Below, piece after piece: positions 51,765 through 60,491 of a DNA stretch of 64,000 bases. A program made the position numbers and the translations under genes. Each line of letters opens with the position of its first letter. Position 1 is the first letter of the stretch. The notes under the pieces are model-generated. The model did no database searches and was not told where the DNA came from. It saw nothing but the letters and a program-made list of their open reading frames with translations. Source of the stretch: Acidiphilium sp. C61 (GTDB lineage: Bacteria > Pseudomonadota > Alphaproteobacteria > Acetobacterales > Acetobacteraceae); NCBI RefSeq assembly GCF_902712915.1, contig NZ_CACTIA010000005.1, positions 248,001 through 312,000 on the forward strand, written 5' to 3'.

Positions 51765-53720
51765 ATGTTCTTGAACGATCAGGAGACGGCGACCGATCTC
51801 CTCTATTACGAGGCGATCGCAAAAACGGTCGTCACTCTGATCCGCAAGACGCCCGACGCCCCGGTGACGATCGGCGTCCACGGCGATTGGGGCGCAGGCA
51901 AGTCGAGCGTTCTCAAAATGCTCGAGGGCGCATTCGCGGAGGACGATCGTGTCCTCTGCCTCTGGTTCAACGGTTGGACGTTCGAGGGCTTCGAGGACGC
52001 AAAAACGGTCGTCATCGAGACCATCGTCGACGAGCTTCGTCGCGCCCGTCCGATGTCGAAGAGGGTGGCTGACGCCGCGAAGAAGGTCCTGAAGCGGGTT
52101 GACTGGCTGAAGCTTGCCCGCAAGGCTGGGGGCTTCGCGTTTACAGCGACGACCGGCATTCCAACCTTCGATCAGGTCAAGGGCCTCTATGATGTTGCCA
52201 CCTCGTTTCTGGCGAAACCGCAGGACCATGTTTCGATCGAGGATCTGAAGGGAGTCGCCGAAAAGGCAGGCGAGTTCCTCAAGGAAGCATCGGACGAGAG
52301 CGATAACCTTCCCGAGCACATTCATGCGTTCCGCAAGGAGTTCAAGGAGCTTCTCGAAGCAGCCGACATCGACCAGCTCGTCGTCATTGTCGATGATCTC
52401 GACCGGTGCCTGCCGAAGACGGCAATCGCAACGCTTGAAGCGATCCGCCTTTTCTTGTTCGTCGAAAGCACCGCATTTGTCATAGGTGCCGATGAGCTGA
52501 TGATCGAGTATGCGGTGCGCGAGCACTTCCCCGACTTGCCGCCCAGTACAGGCCCGGTCAGCTACGCGCGCAACTACCTGGAAAAGTTGATTCAGGTCCC
52601 GTTCCGCATTCCGGCGCTCGGCGTCGCCGAGACACGCGTGTACGTGACCCTTCTGCTGGCGGAAAACGCGCTCGGCTCGAAGGACCCGCGGTTCCTCAGT
52701 CTGCTCGATTCTGCTCGGGAAGATATGCGACGGCCGTGGAAGAGCCGCGGCCTCGACCGAAGGACGGTTGAGCAGGCCATGGCGGGCAAGATGCCGCCCG
52801 AGGTTGATCAGGCGCTTGTGATCAGCGCCCACGTGACGAAGATTCTGAGCGAGGGCACCCGCGGCAATCCGCGCCAGATCAAACGCTTCCTCAATTCCAT
52901 GATGCTGCGGCACGCAATCGCCGAGGCGCGTGGTTTCGGTGCTGACATTCAGCGCCCGGTGTTAGCCAAGATCATGCTCGCCGAGCGGTTCTATCCGGAC
53001 TTCTATGAACAAATCGCACGGCTCGCGGCCAATCACTTCGACGGTCAACCCGAGGCGCTTCGTCGTTTCGAGGAACATATCCGAGCGCCCGCGCCGGAGG
53101 ATGACGATGATGAGAAGGCCGCTGGTAGGGGCGGGCGAAAAGGTGCGCGCTCCGTACCTGCACCGCTCCCAGCCGAAGCCGTGGAATGGGAGAAGAACGA
53201 GTGGGCGAAGGGCTGGGCGGCGATCGACCCGCCGCTGACGGGCGTCGACCTGCGACCATACGTGTTCGTCACGCGTGACAAGCGCAGCTCGTTGGGCGGG
53301 CTGGCCGCAGCAAGTCACCTCGAGGGCCTCGTCGAGAAGCTAATGGGCCCGACGATGATGGTCCGGGGTGCCGTCGGCGAAATCATAAAGCTCACAGGGC
53401 CAGAGCCTGAGGAGGTTTTCGAGGCGATCCGTGGCCGGATTCTCCAGGATGACAACTTTGCGGCTAAGCCCAAGGGGGCGGACGGCCTCGTCCGCCTGGT
53501 CGAGGCGCATCCAGCGCTGCAGCGTCGGCTTTTGGAGTTTATCCGGGAGTTGCCCATGACCAAGGTCGGGAGTTGGGCGGCTTCGAGCTGGGGGGCGTGC
53601 TTCACGGACACCGGTATTGCGGCGGAGTACCAGACAACGCTGCGGGCATGGGCCGAGCAGACGGAAAACTCGATCCTGCAAAAGGCCGCGCAGGGCATCA
53701 GCAAATTGCAGCGGGGTTGA
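51765..53720 (+). CDS. qatA: QatA, KAP-family NTPase
   Basis: A 651-residue KAP P-loop NTPase. Walker A is GDWGAGKSSVLKM (40-52), then CLWFNGWTFEGFEDAKTVVI (KAP-specific), Walker B LVVIVDDLDRCLPK (about 207) and FVIGADELMIEYAVREHF. The C-terminal half carries TRGNPRQIKRFLNSMMLRHA, the usual sensor part, and a charged linker. With qatB, qatC and qatD in order downstream it is the ATPase of the Qat anti-phage system. ATG start is clear. The gap to qatB is 4 bases. Confidence 0.92.
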   Translation: MFLNDQETATDLLYYEAIAKTVVTLIRKTPDAPVTIGVHGDWGAGKSSVLKMLEGAFAEDDRVLCLWFNGWTFEGFEDAKTVVIETIVDELRRARPMSKRVADAAKKVLKRVDWLKLARKAGGFAFTATTGIPTFDQVKGLYDVATSFLAKPQDHVSIEDLKGVAEKAGEFLKEASDESDNLPEHIHAFRKEFKELLEAADIDQLVVIVDDLDRCLPKTAIATLEAIRLFLFVESTAFVIGADELMIEYAVREHFPDLPPSTGPVSYARNYLEKLIQVPFRIPALGVAETRVYVTLLLAENALGSKDPRFLSLLDSAREDMRRPWKSRGLDRRTVEQAMAGKMPPEVDQALVISAHVTKILSEGTRGNPRQIKRFLNSMMLRHAIAEARGFGADIQRPVLAKIMLAERFYPDFYEQIARLAANHFDGQPEALRRFEEHIRAPAPEDDDDEKAAGRGGRKGARSVPAPLPAEAVEWEKNEWAKGWAAIDPPLTGVDLRPYVFVTRDKRSSLGGLAAASHLEGLVEKLMGPTMMVRGAVGEIIKLTGPEPEEVFEAIRGRILQDDNFAAKPKGADGLVRLVEAHPALQRRLLEFIRELPMTKVGSWAASSWGACFTDTGIAAEYQTTLRAWAEQTENSILQKAAQGISKLQRG

Positions 53721-53724
53721 TCGG

Positions 53725-54624
53725 ATGGGCACGTCAAAAAGCTATGGCGGACCCGCAAGCGGCCTCGTTCCATCCTTCGTTGACGACCCGACGCCGCCGA
53801 CCCGGCCTCGACCTCCGGCAACCGCGCCGGCGGCCCCGAACGCGCCTGGTGTGCCGGGCGGACCTTCATCGCCGCAACCGACGCCGCCGGCAGCGCCTTC
53901 TGTTCCGGGCGTTCCGCGCACGCCGTCACCTCCGGATACGAAGGGCACCGGCAGCCTGGGTGGGGCGCGGGGCAATTTCACGCGCTTCGCAAGGACCGGC
54001 AGCCGTAGTGCCCTCGGTAGTGCGCTTTCAGGCTATGTCCGCGGCGGCACCGGCGGCGCCCGACGTGCAGCGCGGCGCATGGGCTCATCGCGCGCGACAG
54101 CCAGGGGATTGCTGGGCGTCGTTCGTGACTTCCAGCGTCTCGGGCCGACCGAAACGCTTCGTCAGCTCAACCTGACCGGATTGGCTACACAGCCGGCGGC
54201 CGATGTCTTTGTCGCGATTTTGGAATTCATCTGCCCACCAGGTGGCGCGGTCGACGATGCAATCGCGCGGCAGGCGATGCTTGAGACGATCGGTGATCTG
54301 GCCGAAGCGGGTGTGGGCAGCTTCGATACCCTTACACCGGAGCAACTCCAGGACGTCTTCCTGGACTTTATCTCCCGTTCGATCGAAGGGCGGGTGATGG
54401 CAGACCTCGGCGGCCGGGGCATTACCTTCCCTGATGACATCGCTACCGTGGAAAGCGCCCAGGCGCAGCTTCATGATTTTGTTGAGGGCGCAACGCGCGG
54501 CCAGCTCGCCGGTAGGCTCGAAAGCCTGGAGCGCTTGTCTGACCGCGATATCGAGAATGTCGTCAACCAGATTTACGAGACGGCTTTCGAGCTGGTTGCC
54601 GTCGCCGGGGAGGCCGCTGCATGA
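53725..54624 (+). CDS. qatB: QatB protein
   Basis: A 299-residue protein with an unusual N-terminus: residues ~15-75 are Pro/Ala-rich (PSFVDDPTPPTRPRPP and similar repeats) and the following Gly/Arg-rich part leads into a helical C-terminal domain (ALGSALSGYVRGGTGGARRA, VFVAILEFICPPGGAVDDAI, QLQDVFLDFISRSIEGRVMA). This matches QatB, which has no known enzyme motif. Position between qatA and qatC is decisive. Its stop overlaps the qatC start (ATGA). Confidence 0.85.
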   Translation: MGTSKSYGGPASGLVPSFVDDPTPPTRPRPPATAPAAPNAPGVPGGPSSPQPTPPAAPSVPGVPRTPSPPDTKGTGSLGGARGNFTRFARTGSRSALGSALSGYVRGGTGGARRAARRMGSSRATARGLLGVVRDFQRLGPTETLRQLNLTGLATQPAADVFVAILEFICPPGGAVDDAIARQAMLETIGDLAEAGVGSFDTLTPEQLQDVFLDFISRSIEGRVMADLGGRGITFPDDIATVESAQAQLHDFVEGATRGQLAGRLESLERLSDRDIENVVNQIYETAFELVAVAGEAAA

Positions 54625-55994
54625 GGCATCATACGATCATTGCCCGGCTTGGTCCGGGAGACAGCACAACCGCTTCGCCGAGCCGTGTGGATACACAGGA
54701 GACGGTGATCAACTTCGTCGATGGCGAATTCCGGCTGGGCTACGGGCTGGGCCAGGCGTTGGATCAACTATGTGCGCTTGGCCTCCGCCCCTCCGAAACG
54801 GCGGTCGACTTAGCGCTTATGGCCGCGGCGATCACCGCCGCCGATACGCGCATCTCGCGTGCCGCTGATGCGCAGGACGCCTGGACTCGCGAGATCGACC
54901 TCCACTTGCCGGTACATGACACCGTCCGCTGGAAAGGGTTGGCGCCATTGATCGTGACGACGCTGAATTTCCTGACCGGCGACCGTTGGGGTGTCTATTT
55001 CCGCCCCCGCGCAGCCGGCGCTCCCGATCTGGCGCCGAGGCCCACTAAGTTGCGCACGGCCAATTCGACAACGGTCTGCCTCTTTTCGGGCGGGCTGGAC
55101 AGCTTCATCGGCGCGATCGATTTGCTGGCGTGCGGTGAAGTGCCGATGTTGGTGAGCCACTATTGGGATGGCATCACTAGCACCCACCAAGTCTATTGCG
55201 CCGATGCCATGAAGCGTCGCTTCAGCGGGACGACGCTCCATCACATTCGGGCCAGAGTAGGGTTCCCGACGGATACGGTGGAGCATTCTGCGGTCGAGGA
55301 CACGCTTAGGGGGCGTTCATTCCTGTTCTTTTCGCTGGCTGTCATGGCGGCCGACGCGATCGGCGGCGACATCGTTGTGCATGTACCGGAGAATGGCCTG
55401 ATCTCGCTCAATGTGCCCCTCGATCCGCTCCGGCTGGGCGCACTCAGCACCCGCACCACACATCCTTACTACATGGCGCGTTTCGGGGATCTGCTCAAAG
55501 GGCTCGGCCTCCGCGTCCGATTGGAAAATCCATACGCCTTCATGACGAAGGGCCAGATGGCGAAGGAATGCGCCGACATCCCGTTCCTCCAAAAAGAGGC
55601 GAAGCACACGATGTCGTGCTCATCGCCAGGAAGTCGCCGCTACGATCCCGACCCGACTGAGAGGGCGCCCAAACATTGCGGACGTTGTGTGCCGTGTCTC
55701 ATCCGGCGCGCTGCAATCCTGGAAGGTTGGGGTGCCGATGATACGCCATACCGCATTCCCGATCTTCGGGCGCAAGTGCTCGACACCAATAAAGCGGAAG
55801 GCGAGCATGTGCGCTCCTTTCAGCTTGCACTATCTCGCCTCGCACGAAAACCGGGGCGAGCCCGTTTCGATATTCATCGCCCCGGCCCGTTGATTGATCA
55901 TCCTAGCAAGCTTTCTGAATATCAGGCCGTCTACGTCGCCGGCCTCCAGGAGGTCGGCAGACTGTTGCACGGCGTTCGGGCCCGGCCGCTATGA
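54621..55994 (+). CDS. qatC: QatC, QueC-like nucleotide-modifying enzyme
   Basis: A 457-residue protein with the PP-loop SGGLDSF (about 157-163) of 7-cyano-7-deazaguanine synthases (QueC) and a C-terminal zinc-type cluster MSCSSPG...PKHCGRCVPCLIRR (Cys near 333 and 352-358). The N-terminal ~140 residues are an extension not found in housekeeping QueC. QueC makes preQ0; QatC is thought to modify a protein or nucleotide in Qat immunity. Start overlaps qatB and stop overlaps qatD by 4 bases each. Confidence 0.92.
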   Translation: MRHHTIIARLGPGDSTTASPSRVDTQETVINFVDGEFRLGYGLGQALDQLCALGLRPSETAVDLALMAAAITAADTRISRAADAQDAWTREIDLHLPVHDTVRWKGLAPLIVTTLNFLTGDRWGVYFRPRAAGAPDLAPRPTKLRTANSTTVCLFSGGLDSFIGAIDLLACGEVPMLVSHYWDGITSTHQVYCADAMKRRFSGTTLHHIRARVGFPTDTVEHSAVEDTLRGRSFLFFSLAVMAADAIGGDIVVHVPENGLISLNVPLDPLRLGALSTRTTHPYYMARFGDLLKGLGLRVRLENPYAFMTKGQMAKECADIPFLQKEAKHTMSCSSPGSRRYDPDPTERAPKHCGRCVPCLIRRAAILEGWGADDTPYRIPDLRAQVLDTNKAEGEHVRSFQLALSRLARKPGRARFDIHRPGPLIDHPSKLSEYQAVYVAGLQEVGRLLHGVRARPL

Positions 55995-56758
55995 CGGAGA
56001 CCCCCAACCCATCTGCGGCGCGCTGGGTCGATTTCCACTGCCACGTTGATCTCTACAAAGATCACTCGGCTCTTATTGCCGAATGCGATCGGGAACGCGT
56101 GGCGACGCTCGCGGTCACGACCACGCCGAAGGCCTGGCCACGAAACCGCGAGCTGGCGTCAAAGTCGGCGCATGTTCGGATCGCATTAGGGCTCCACCCG
56201 CAGCTTGTCGCCGAACGCGAGAATGAGTTGCCGATTTTCGAGCGCTACCTGGCTGACGCACGTTATGTTGGCGAGATCGGCCTCGACGCTGGCCCTCGTT
56301 TTTACCGCAGTTTTCCGGCCCAGGAGCGGGTGTTCGAGCGCATCCTGCGCGCCTGTGCTGAACAGGGTGGCAAGATATTGACCGTCCATAGCGTCCGGGC
56401 GGTTGGCAAGGTCTTGAACCATATTGAAAGCGCCCTGTCGCAGGAGCGGGGACGCGTTGTCCTGCATTGGTTCACGGGCACGTCCGCTGAAGCCCGTCGG
56501 GCGGTCGCGCTCGGCTGCTATTTCTCGATCAACGGAGAGATGCTGCGCTCACCCAAGCACCGACAACTGGTTGCGGGTCTTCCGCTCGACCGTTTGCTGA
56601 CCGAAACCGATGGGCCGTTCGTGGAATGGGATGGCCAGCCCCTCAGGCCGCGCGACGTCGGCCGTACGGTTGCCGAGCTGGCTGAAGCGCGGAACCTTCC
56701 GGTGGCCGCCACCGAAGACGCAATTCTCCAGAACCTAAGACGTTTGGTGAGCGTGTGA
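55991..56758 (+). CDS. qatD: QatD, TatD-like metal-dependent DNase
   Basis: A 255-residue TatD-family hydrolase: metal site HCH in VDFHCHVDLY (16-18), Glu in GEIGLDAGPRFYR (about 94), His in TVHSVRA (about 131) and HWFTG (about 159), and Asp in TETDGPFVEW (about 204). All metal ligands are present. It is slightly shorter than housekeeping TatD. It closes the qatABCD operon, overlapping qatC by 4 bases. Confidence 0.92.
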   Translation: MTETPNPSAARWVDFHCHVDLYKDHSALIAECDRERVATLAVTTTPKAWPRNRELASKSAHVRIALGLHPQLVAERENELPIFERYLADARYVGEIGLDAGPRFYRSFPAQERVFERILRACAEQGGKILTVHSVRAVGKVLNHIESALSQERGRVVLHWFTGTSAEARRAVALGCYFSINGEMLRSPKHRQLVAGLPLDRLLTETDGPFVEWDGQPLRPRDVGRTVAELAEARNLPVAATEDAILQNLRRLVSV

Positions 56759-57363
56759 ATTGTGCGTGATAGTCACCGCCCCAATACTGCCGTCTATGTC
56801 GCAATCGTGGCGGTCGCTGAGGATCCTTCGCGTGTAGAGGTACCGGCTGGAGAGTTTCGTCTCTACCGGCCGCGCTGAGGGTACGGGATGTCTCCGGCGA
56901 GACATAAGGTCGTCTTGTCTCAGGCCCGATGGTGCCAGTTGTTCGAGCGTGCTATAGCTTGCTGACGGTAATTTCCAGATGTGGATCCGGGTGCGTCCCC
57001 ACCCCAAACCGCGACGTAGATCGTCCGATTGGTGCTGATAGTCTGCGAGACGTCAAAAATATTTTTCTGGCGATTTTCCCTTTAAAATCAGAAGCGTAGT
57101 TTTTTGACGGCCTGCGCGTCGGAAGTTCGCCGCCAGTCGAAAAAAACACCGAGCAATTTCAATACGTTATATGAAAATTGAACAATTGAGTGGGAATGAT
57201 CCCGGGTCTGGCACAGGCTGCCATCATGGGAAAGCCAGGTTAGAACACGTTCCGATCCTTTCGGATTGGATGCCGCGACCTGTCATGTTGATAGGCAAGA
57301 GCATCATCCGATCAGGTGACTCCATCGGATCGGATGATGCTTTGACCTCGCGATTGCGCGGGA
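56759..57363. other. Non-coding border between defence island and polysaccharide locus
   Basis: 605 bases with no credible gene. The part 57040-57180 is strongly AT-rich (AAAAATATTTTTC, TTTAAAATC, TTTTTTGAC), and CGTCAAAAA (57049) recurs inverted as TTTTTTGACG (57099). I see no tRNA, integrase or repeat end. This is the natural place for the end of the mobile region, but no att site can be shown. Confidence 0.5.
57300..57341 (-). terminator. Long hairpin after the glycosyltransferase gene
   Basis: A perfect 14-bp inverted repeat, AGCATCATCCGATC (57300-57313) with GATCGGATGATGCT (57328-57341), loop 14 bases. It lies 22 bases after the stop codon of the minus-strand glycosyltransferase. No long T run follows, so the termination role is likely but not certain. 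Confidence 0.6.
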
Positions 57364-58326
57364 TCAGCCCGCCAGCACAGCATCGCGACCGACACGGCTT
57401 TCATAATTGAGGATCTCACGATGGCGGGCCCCTCTTCCCCATGCCGAGGCCTCGTGAATTCGCTTGTAATGCTGTTGCAGGATATAGCGGCAACGCCTGT
57501 AGAACGGCATGCGCGTAAGAAACTGCTCCAGATCGGGATATCGCGAAACGGCCTCGACATAGGGGAGGTATTCCGGCCCCCCCCACGGAAGAAAAGCGCC
57601 ATGCCAGGGCTTCGGGCTGCCCATATAATGGACAACGCGGGGATCGATCGCCTGCTCAAGTCTCGCGTTGCGCAGAAAAATCGGGAAATTCCAGCTCAGG
57701 GACATCGGTATGCGTCGATCCATTGCCACAAGATTGAGGGCATCCTGATCCGGATATCGTGTCTTGCCTTTCAGGTTCTGAAACAGTTTCCAGGATTCCC
57801 AGCCGATCCGGTCCCACCCATCGCGGTTGATCCGTAATACCCCGCTGTTGAAATAGTTGCGCTGGCGGTTGTTCTCCAATCCGATCGAGGCGAAATAACT
57901 CACCAGGCTCCGGTCGTGTCCTCTGCCCCCATCGAGAGAAAACGTCATCGGATCGTTGGCGGCGCAAAATTGCCCGACAGGAACCTCGGTACGCAGAAGC
58001 GGTTCCAACGATCCCGTGATCTGTGTATCGCCATCGATATAGAGCAGATGTCCGTATTGCGGCGGCGCGATACGATCCAGAAACAGCCGGGCAAGCATCG
58101 CTCCGACACGCTCGATGGCGGTTTCCGGAACGGAAAAGAAGAGAATGCCCTCGGCCTCGCAGGCGCGACGAAAGACCCGGTCGCACTCGGCGATTCCCTT
58201 CACGCTGAAAATGGCAACATCTGCAAGGTCTGCCGGCGCATTCCGCCGTGCCTGCAACGCACTCACGAAACTCGGGAAAAGGTATCCCGGGTCGGTCGTG
58301 TATGAAATGCAGCAATCAGCCGTCAT
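57364..58326 (-). CDS. GT8-like glycosyltransferase
   Basis: A 320-residue glycosyltransferase with a GT8-type metal motif YIDGDTQITG (DxD near residue 98). Other parts: AANDPMTFSLDGGRGHDRSL, YFNSGVLRINRDGWDRIGWE, PDQDALNLVAMDRRIPMSLS (acid pair), RVVHYMGSPKPWH (His/Lys for UDP-sugar). It would transfer a sugar from a nucleotide donor onto a growing polysaccharide in the cytoplasm. It is the last gene of the minus-strand polysaccharide block here. Start ATG at MTADCC; a GTG 6 bases earlier is possible. Confidence 0.82.
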   Translation of the reverse strand: MTADCCISYTTDPGYLFPSFVSALQARRNAPADLADVAIFSVKGIAECDRVFRRACEAEGILFFSVPETAIERVGAMLARLFLDRIAPPQYGHLLYIDGDTQITGSLEPLLRTEVPVGQFCAANDPMTFSLDGGRGHDRSLVSYFASIGLENNRQRNYFNSGVLRINRDGWDRIGWESWKLFQNLKGKTRYPDQDALNLVAMDRRIPMSLSWNFPIFLRNARLEQAIDPRVVHYMGSPKPWHGAFLPWGGPEYLPYVEAVSRYPDLEQFLTRMPFYRRCRYILQQHYKRIHEASAWGRGARHREILNYESRVGRDAVLAG

Positions 58327-58433
58327 GACCACGCTCTACCACAACGACGATCATGTCCGCTGGCATTCAGCGGTGATCCGGGATGCGCTGGCCAACCGGC
58401 GGTTGAGCAGATGTCGGAATGCCTCGCCATCAG

Positions 58434-59933
58434 TCACACCGGCTGGCGATTCGGCACGGTCCGGCGGCGCCGGCCGACAATATCGCTGACAAAGCGCAGG
58501 GCTGACTGTTCGATACCGCTTGGGCGTCCCAGGAGATGCCAGATGGCCATGAGGCTGCCCGCATAAACCGCCATTCCGCTCATGACCAGCAACGCAAGAC
58601 GGGTGAGTTGCCCCATCATTCCTCCCGGCAAATGCAGAAGGGAGTCCAGACCCACGACCGCAGCCAGCATCACCAGGCTGGCGACAATGCTGCGCTGGCT
58701 GACCCGGAGTTGGTCCCGGATGGAAATGCCGCAAAGTTGGCGAATGCTGGCCATGCAAAAGATGGCCGTGACAGTTTCAGATATCAGACGGGCGGCGATC
58801 ACACCGGCAAATCCCCAATAGAGCGCCCCCCCAACCAGAAGGGGCAGTTTGACTAGCACCTGAACGGTATTCCGGGATGCGATTTCACGGGTGCGGCCGA
58901 GCGACATGCCAAGCGGCGAGAGCAGGATGCCAAACATGTAGGGGATTAGGCTGATGGAGAGCCAACGCGTCATCGAGATGGCACTGACCCATTTCGGCCC
59001 CAGCAGCACCTGAACCAGTGGCCCCGCGACCGCGGCCTGGCCAATCAGAAGCGGCAGACCGATCGCAATCACCGCACTTGCCGCAAGCTGATAACTCTCG
59101 CGCAACCGCGCCAGATCATCGCGAACAACGGTGAAAGCCGACAGCAATGGTCGGAGGATCGGCGAAAACAGAGCGGCCAACGGGATATTGCTGAGATTAT
59201 TCGCCGTGCTGAACAGGCCGAGACGAGATGCCGGCATGAGCTTGCCGAGAAGAAGCTGCTCTGACTGGATGTTGAACGACATCAGGATTTGCGAAACGCT
59301 GACCCAGCCCAGAAACCCGCTGAATAGGCGCCAATCGCGCAGCGAGAGTCGTGGCCTATAGGGGAGGACGACGTAGCCGAGCAGGGTATTCACCACCGGC
59401 CCGGCGATGGTGCAAAGCCCGATCGACCAGAATGAATGCGTTGTGAAGGCAAGGATCGCGGCAGTTGCGAAGGCGGTAACTTTCCCCGCCAGTTCGAACC
59501 AGAACTCGTAGACGAAATTCAGCGCCTTGGCATATTCGGCAAGCCGCGGCGTCTGCATGCCGCGGGCTGCCGGGGCGAGGCTGAGGGCCTGGATCAGCGG
59601 TATCAGCTCGGGGTGGCCATACCAGTGCGCGAACGGGATCGCGATACCGCTGACCAGGAGACACAGCGTCGCACCGCGGAGCAGGCTGAGGGTGAATGCG
59701 GTATGCAGGTGATGTGGACTGATTTCCGGCAGTTGGACCAGCGCCTGGCTCAGCGGCATTTCTAGCGCGGCTTCCAGGATGGTCACCAAGGTCATCGCAA
59801 TCGCGACCAGGCCGAAATCGGCCGGCGAGAGCAGGCGGGCGAGGATCAACATGGTGAACAGGTCGATCACCCGGCTGACCAGCCGTCCGAACACCATGAG
59901 CGAACCGCTCAACGCTGTCTTGTGACCTAGCAT
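58434..59933 (-). CDS. Wzx-like polysaccharide flippase
   Basis: A 499-residue, highly hydrophobic protein with about 12-14 membrane helices. N-terminus: KTALSGSLMVFGRLVSRVID, LFTMLILARLLSPADFGLVA is characteristic of the MATE/MOP lipopolysaccharide flippase family, as is SEQLLLGKLMPASRLGLFST and VAGPLVQVLLGPKWVSAISM. It would flip lipid-linked repeat units across the inner membrane for the Wza/Wzc export line encoded upstream. The start overlaps the acyltransferase stop by 7 bases. Confidence 0.88.
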   Translation of the reverse strand: MLGHKTALSGSLMVFGRLVSRVIDLFTMLILARLLSPADFGLVAIAMTLVTILEAALEMPLSQALVQLPEISPHHLHTAFTLSLLRGATLCLLVSGIAIPFAHWYGHPELIPLIQALSLAPAARGMQTPRLAEYAKALNFVYEFWFELAGKVTAFATAAILAFTTHSFWSIGLCTIAGPVVNTLLGYVVLPYRPRLSLRDWRLFSGFLGWVSVSQILMSFNIQSEQLLLGKLMPASRLGLFSTANNLSNIPLAALFSPILRPLLSAFTVVRDDLARLRESYQLAASAVIAIGLPLLIGQAAVAGPLVQVLLGPKWVSAISMTRWLSISLIPYMFGILLSPLGMSLGRTREIASRNTVQVLVKLPLLVGGALYWGFAGVIAARLISETVTAIFCMASIRQLCGISIRDQLRVSQRSIVASLVMLAAVVGLDSLLHLPGGMMGQLTRLALLVMSGMAVYAGSLMAIWHLLGRPSGIEQSALRFVSDIVGRRRRTVPNRQPV

Positions 59934-60460
59934 ACGAGAAGAGGATCGTCTGCGGCGCCAGTGGAGGCATCATCGGCGAGCGCCCGCACAAGACGCGCTG
60001 GAATCCCGGCATACAAGCCATTCGGCTCGGTCGATTTCGTAACCAGCGACCCGGCGGCAATGACGCACCCGTCGCCGATCGTCACGCCTGGCAGGATCGT
60101 GACACCGCTGCCGATCCAGCAGCCGCGGCCGATCACCACCGGCCCGCCGACCGCGTCAACGAGACAGCGTTGGGTTGGCGGGCCGATCTGATGCGAACCG
60201 GTAATGATCCGGACAAACTGGCCGATCCGAACATTGGCGCCGATTTCCAGCGGCAAAAAGCCGTCGTAGAAAAATCCGACATTGATAAAGACCTGAGGGC
60301 CGATCTTTACCGTCCGGGAACGGAAACTGGCCCGTGCCCAGATGCAGGCAGTCCGGTCGACATTGTAGCCAAGCCTGCGCATGAGCGGCATTCGTATCGA
60401 TACCGGCACGAATTCGCTGGCGAGCGTGGCATCGACGATACGGTGGATGTAATTTCCCAT
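59927..60460 (-). CDS. Left-handed beta-helix acyltransferase (WcaF/CysE-type)
   Basis: A 177-residue protein with hexapeptide repeats forming a left-handed beta helix: VKIGPQVFINVGFFYDG, LEIGANVRIGQFVRIITGSH, VVIGRGCWIGSGVTILPGVT, IGDGCVIAAGSLVTKSTEPN, LYAGIPARLVR. The Asn/Gly repeat pattern and the GIPAR end are those of sugar O-acetyltransferases. It would decorate a sugar of the polysaccharide. Start is MGNYIHRIVD; the longer frame overlaps the Wzc-like gene. Confidence 0.85.
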   Translation of the reverse strand: MGNYIHRIVDATLASEFVPVSIRMPLMRRLGYNVDRTACIWARASFRSRTVKIGPQVFINVGFFYDGFLPLEIGANVRIGQFVRIITGSHQIGPPTQRCLVDAVGGPVVIGRGCWIGSGVTILPGVTIGDGCVIAAGSLVTKSTEPNGLYAGIPARLVRALADDASTGAADDPLLVC

Positions 60461-60491
60461 AACCTGGCGCTCCCTCCTCCCAGGCTCCGCC

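Noticed and set aside
55241..55607. Minus-strand frames inside qatC.
   Set aside because: Shadows of the PP-loop gene; no ribosome site and no domain.
57300..57341. The 14-bp inverted repeat as an attachment site or insertion-sequence end.
   Set aside because: It is a hairpin immediately after a stop codon, with no matching copy elsewhere in the window and no transposase; a terminator is simpler.
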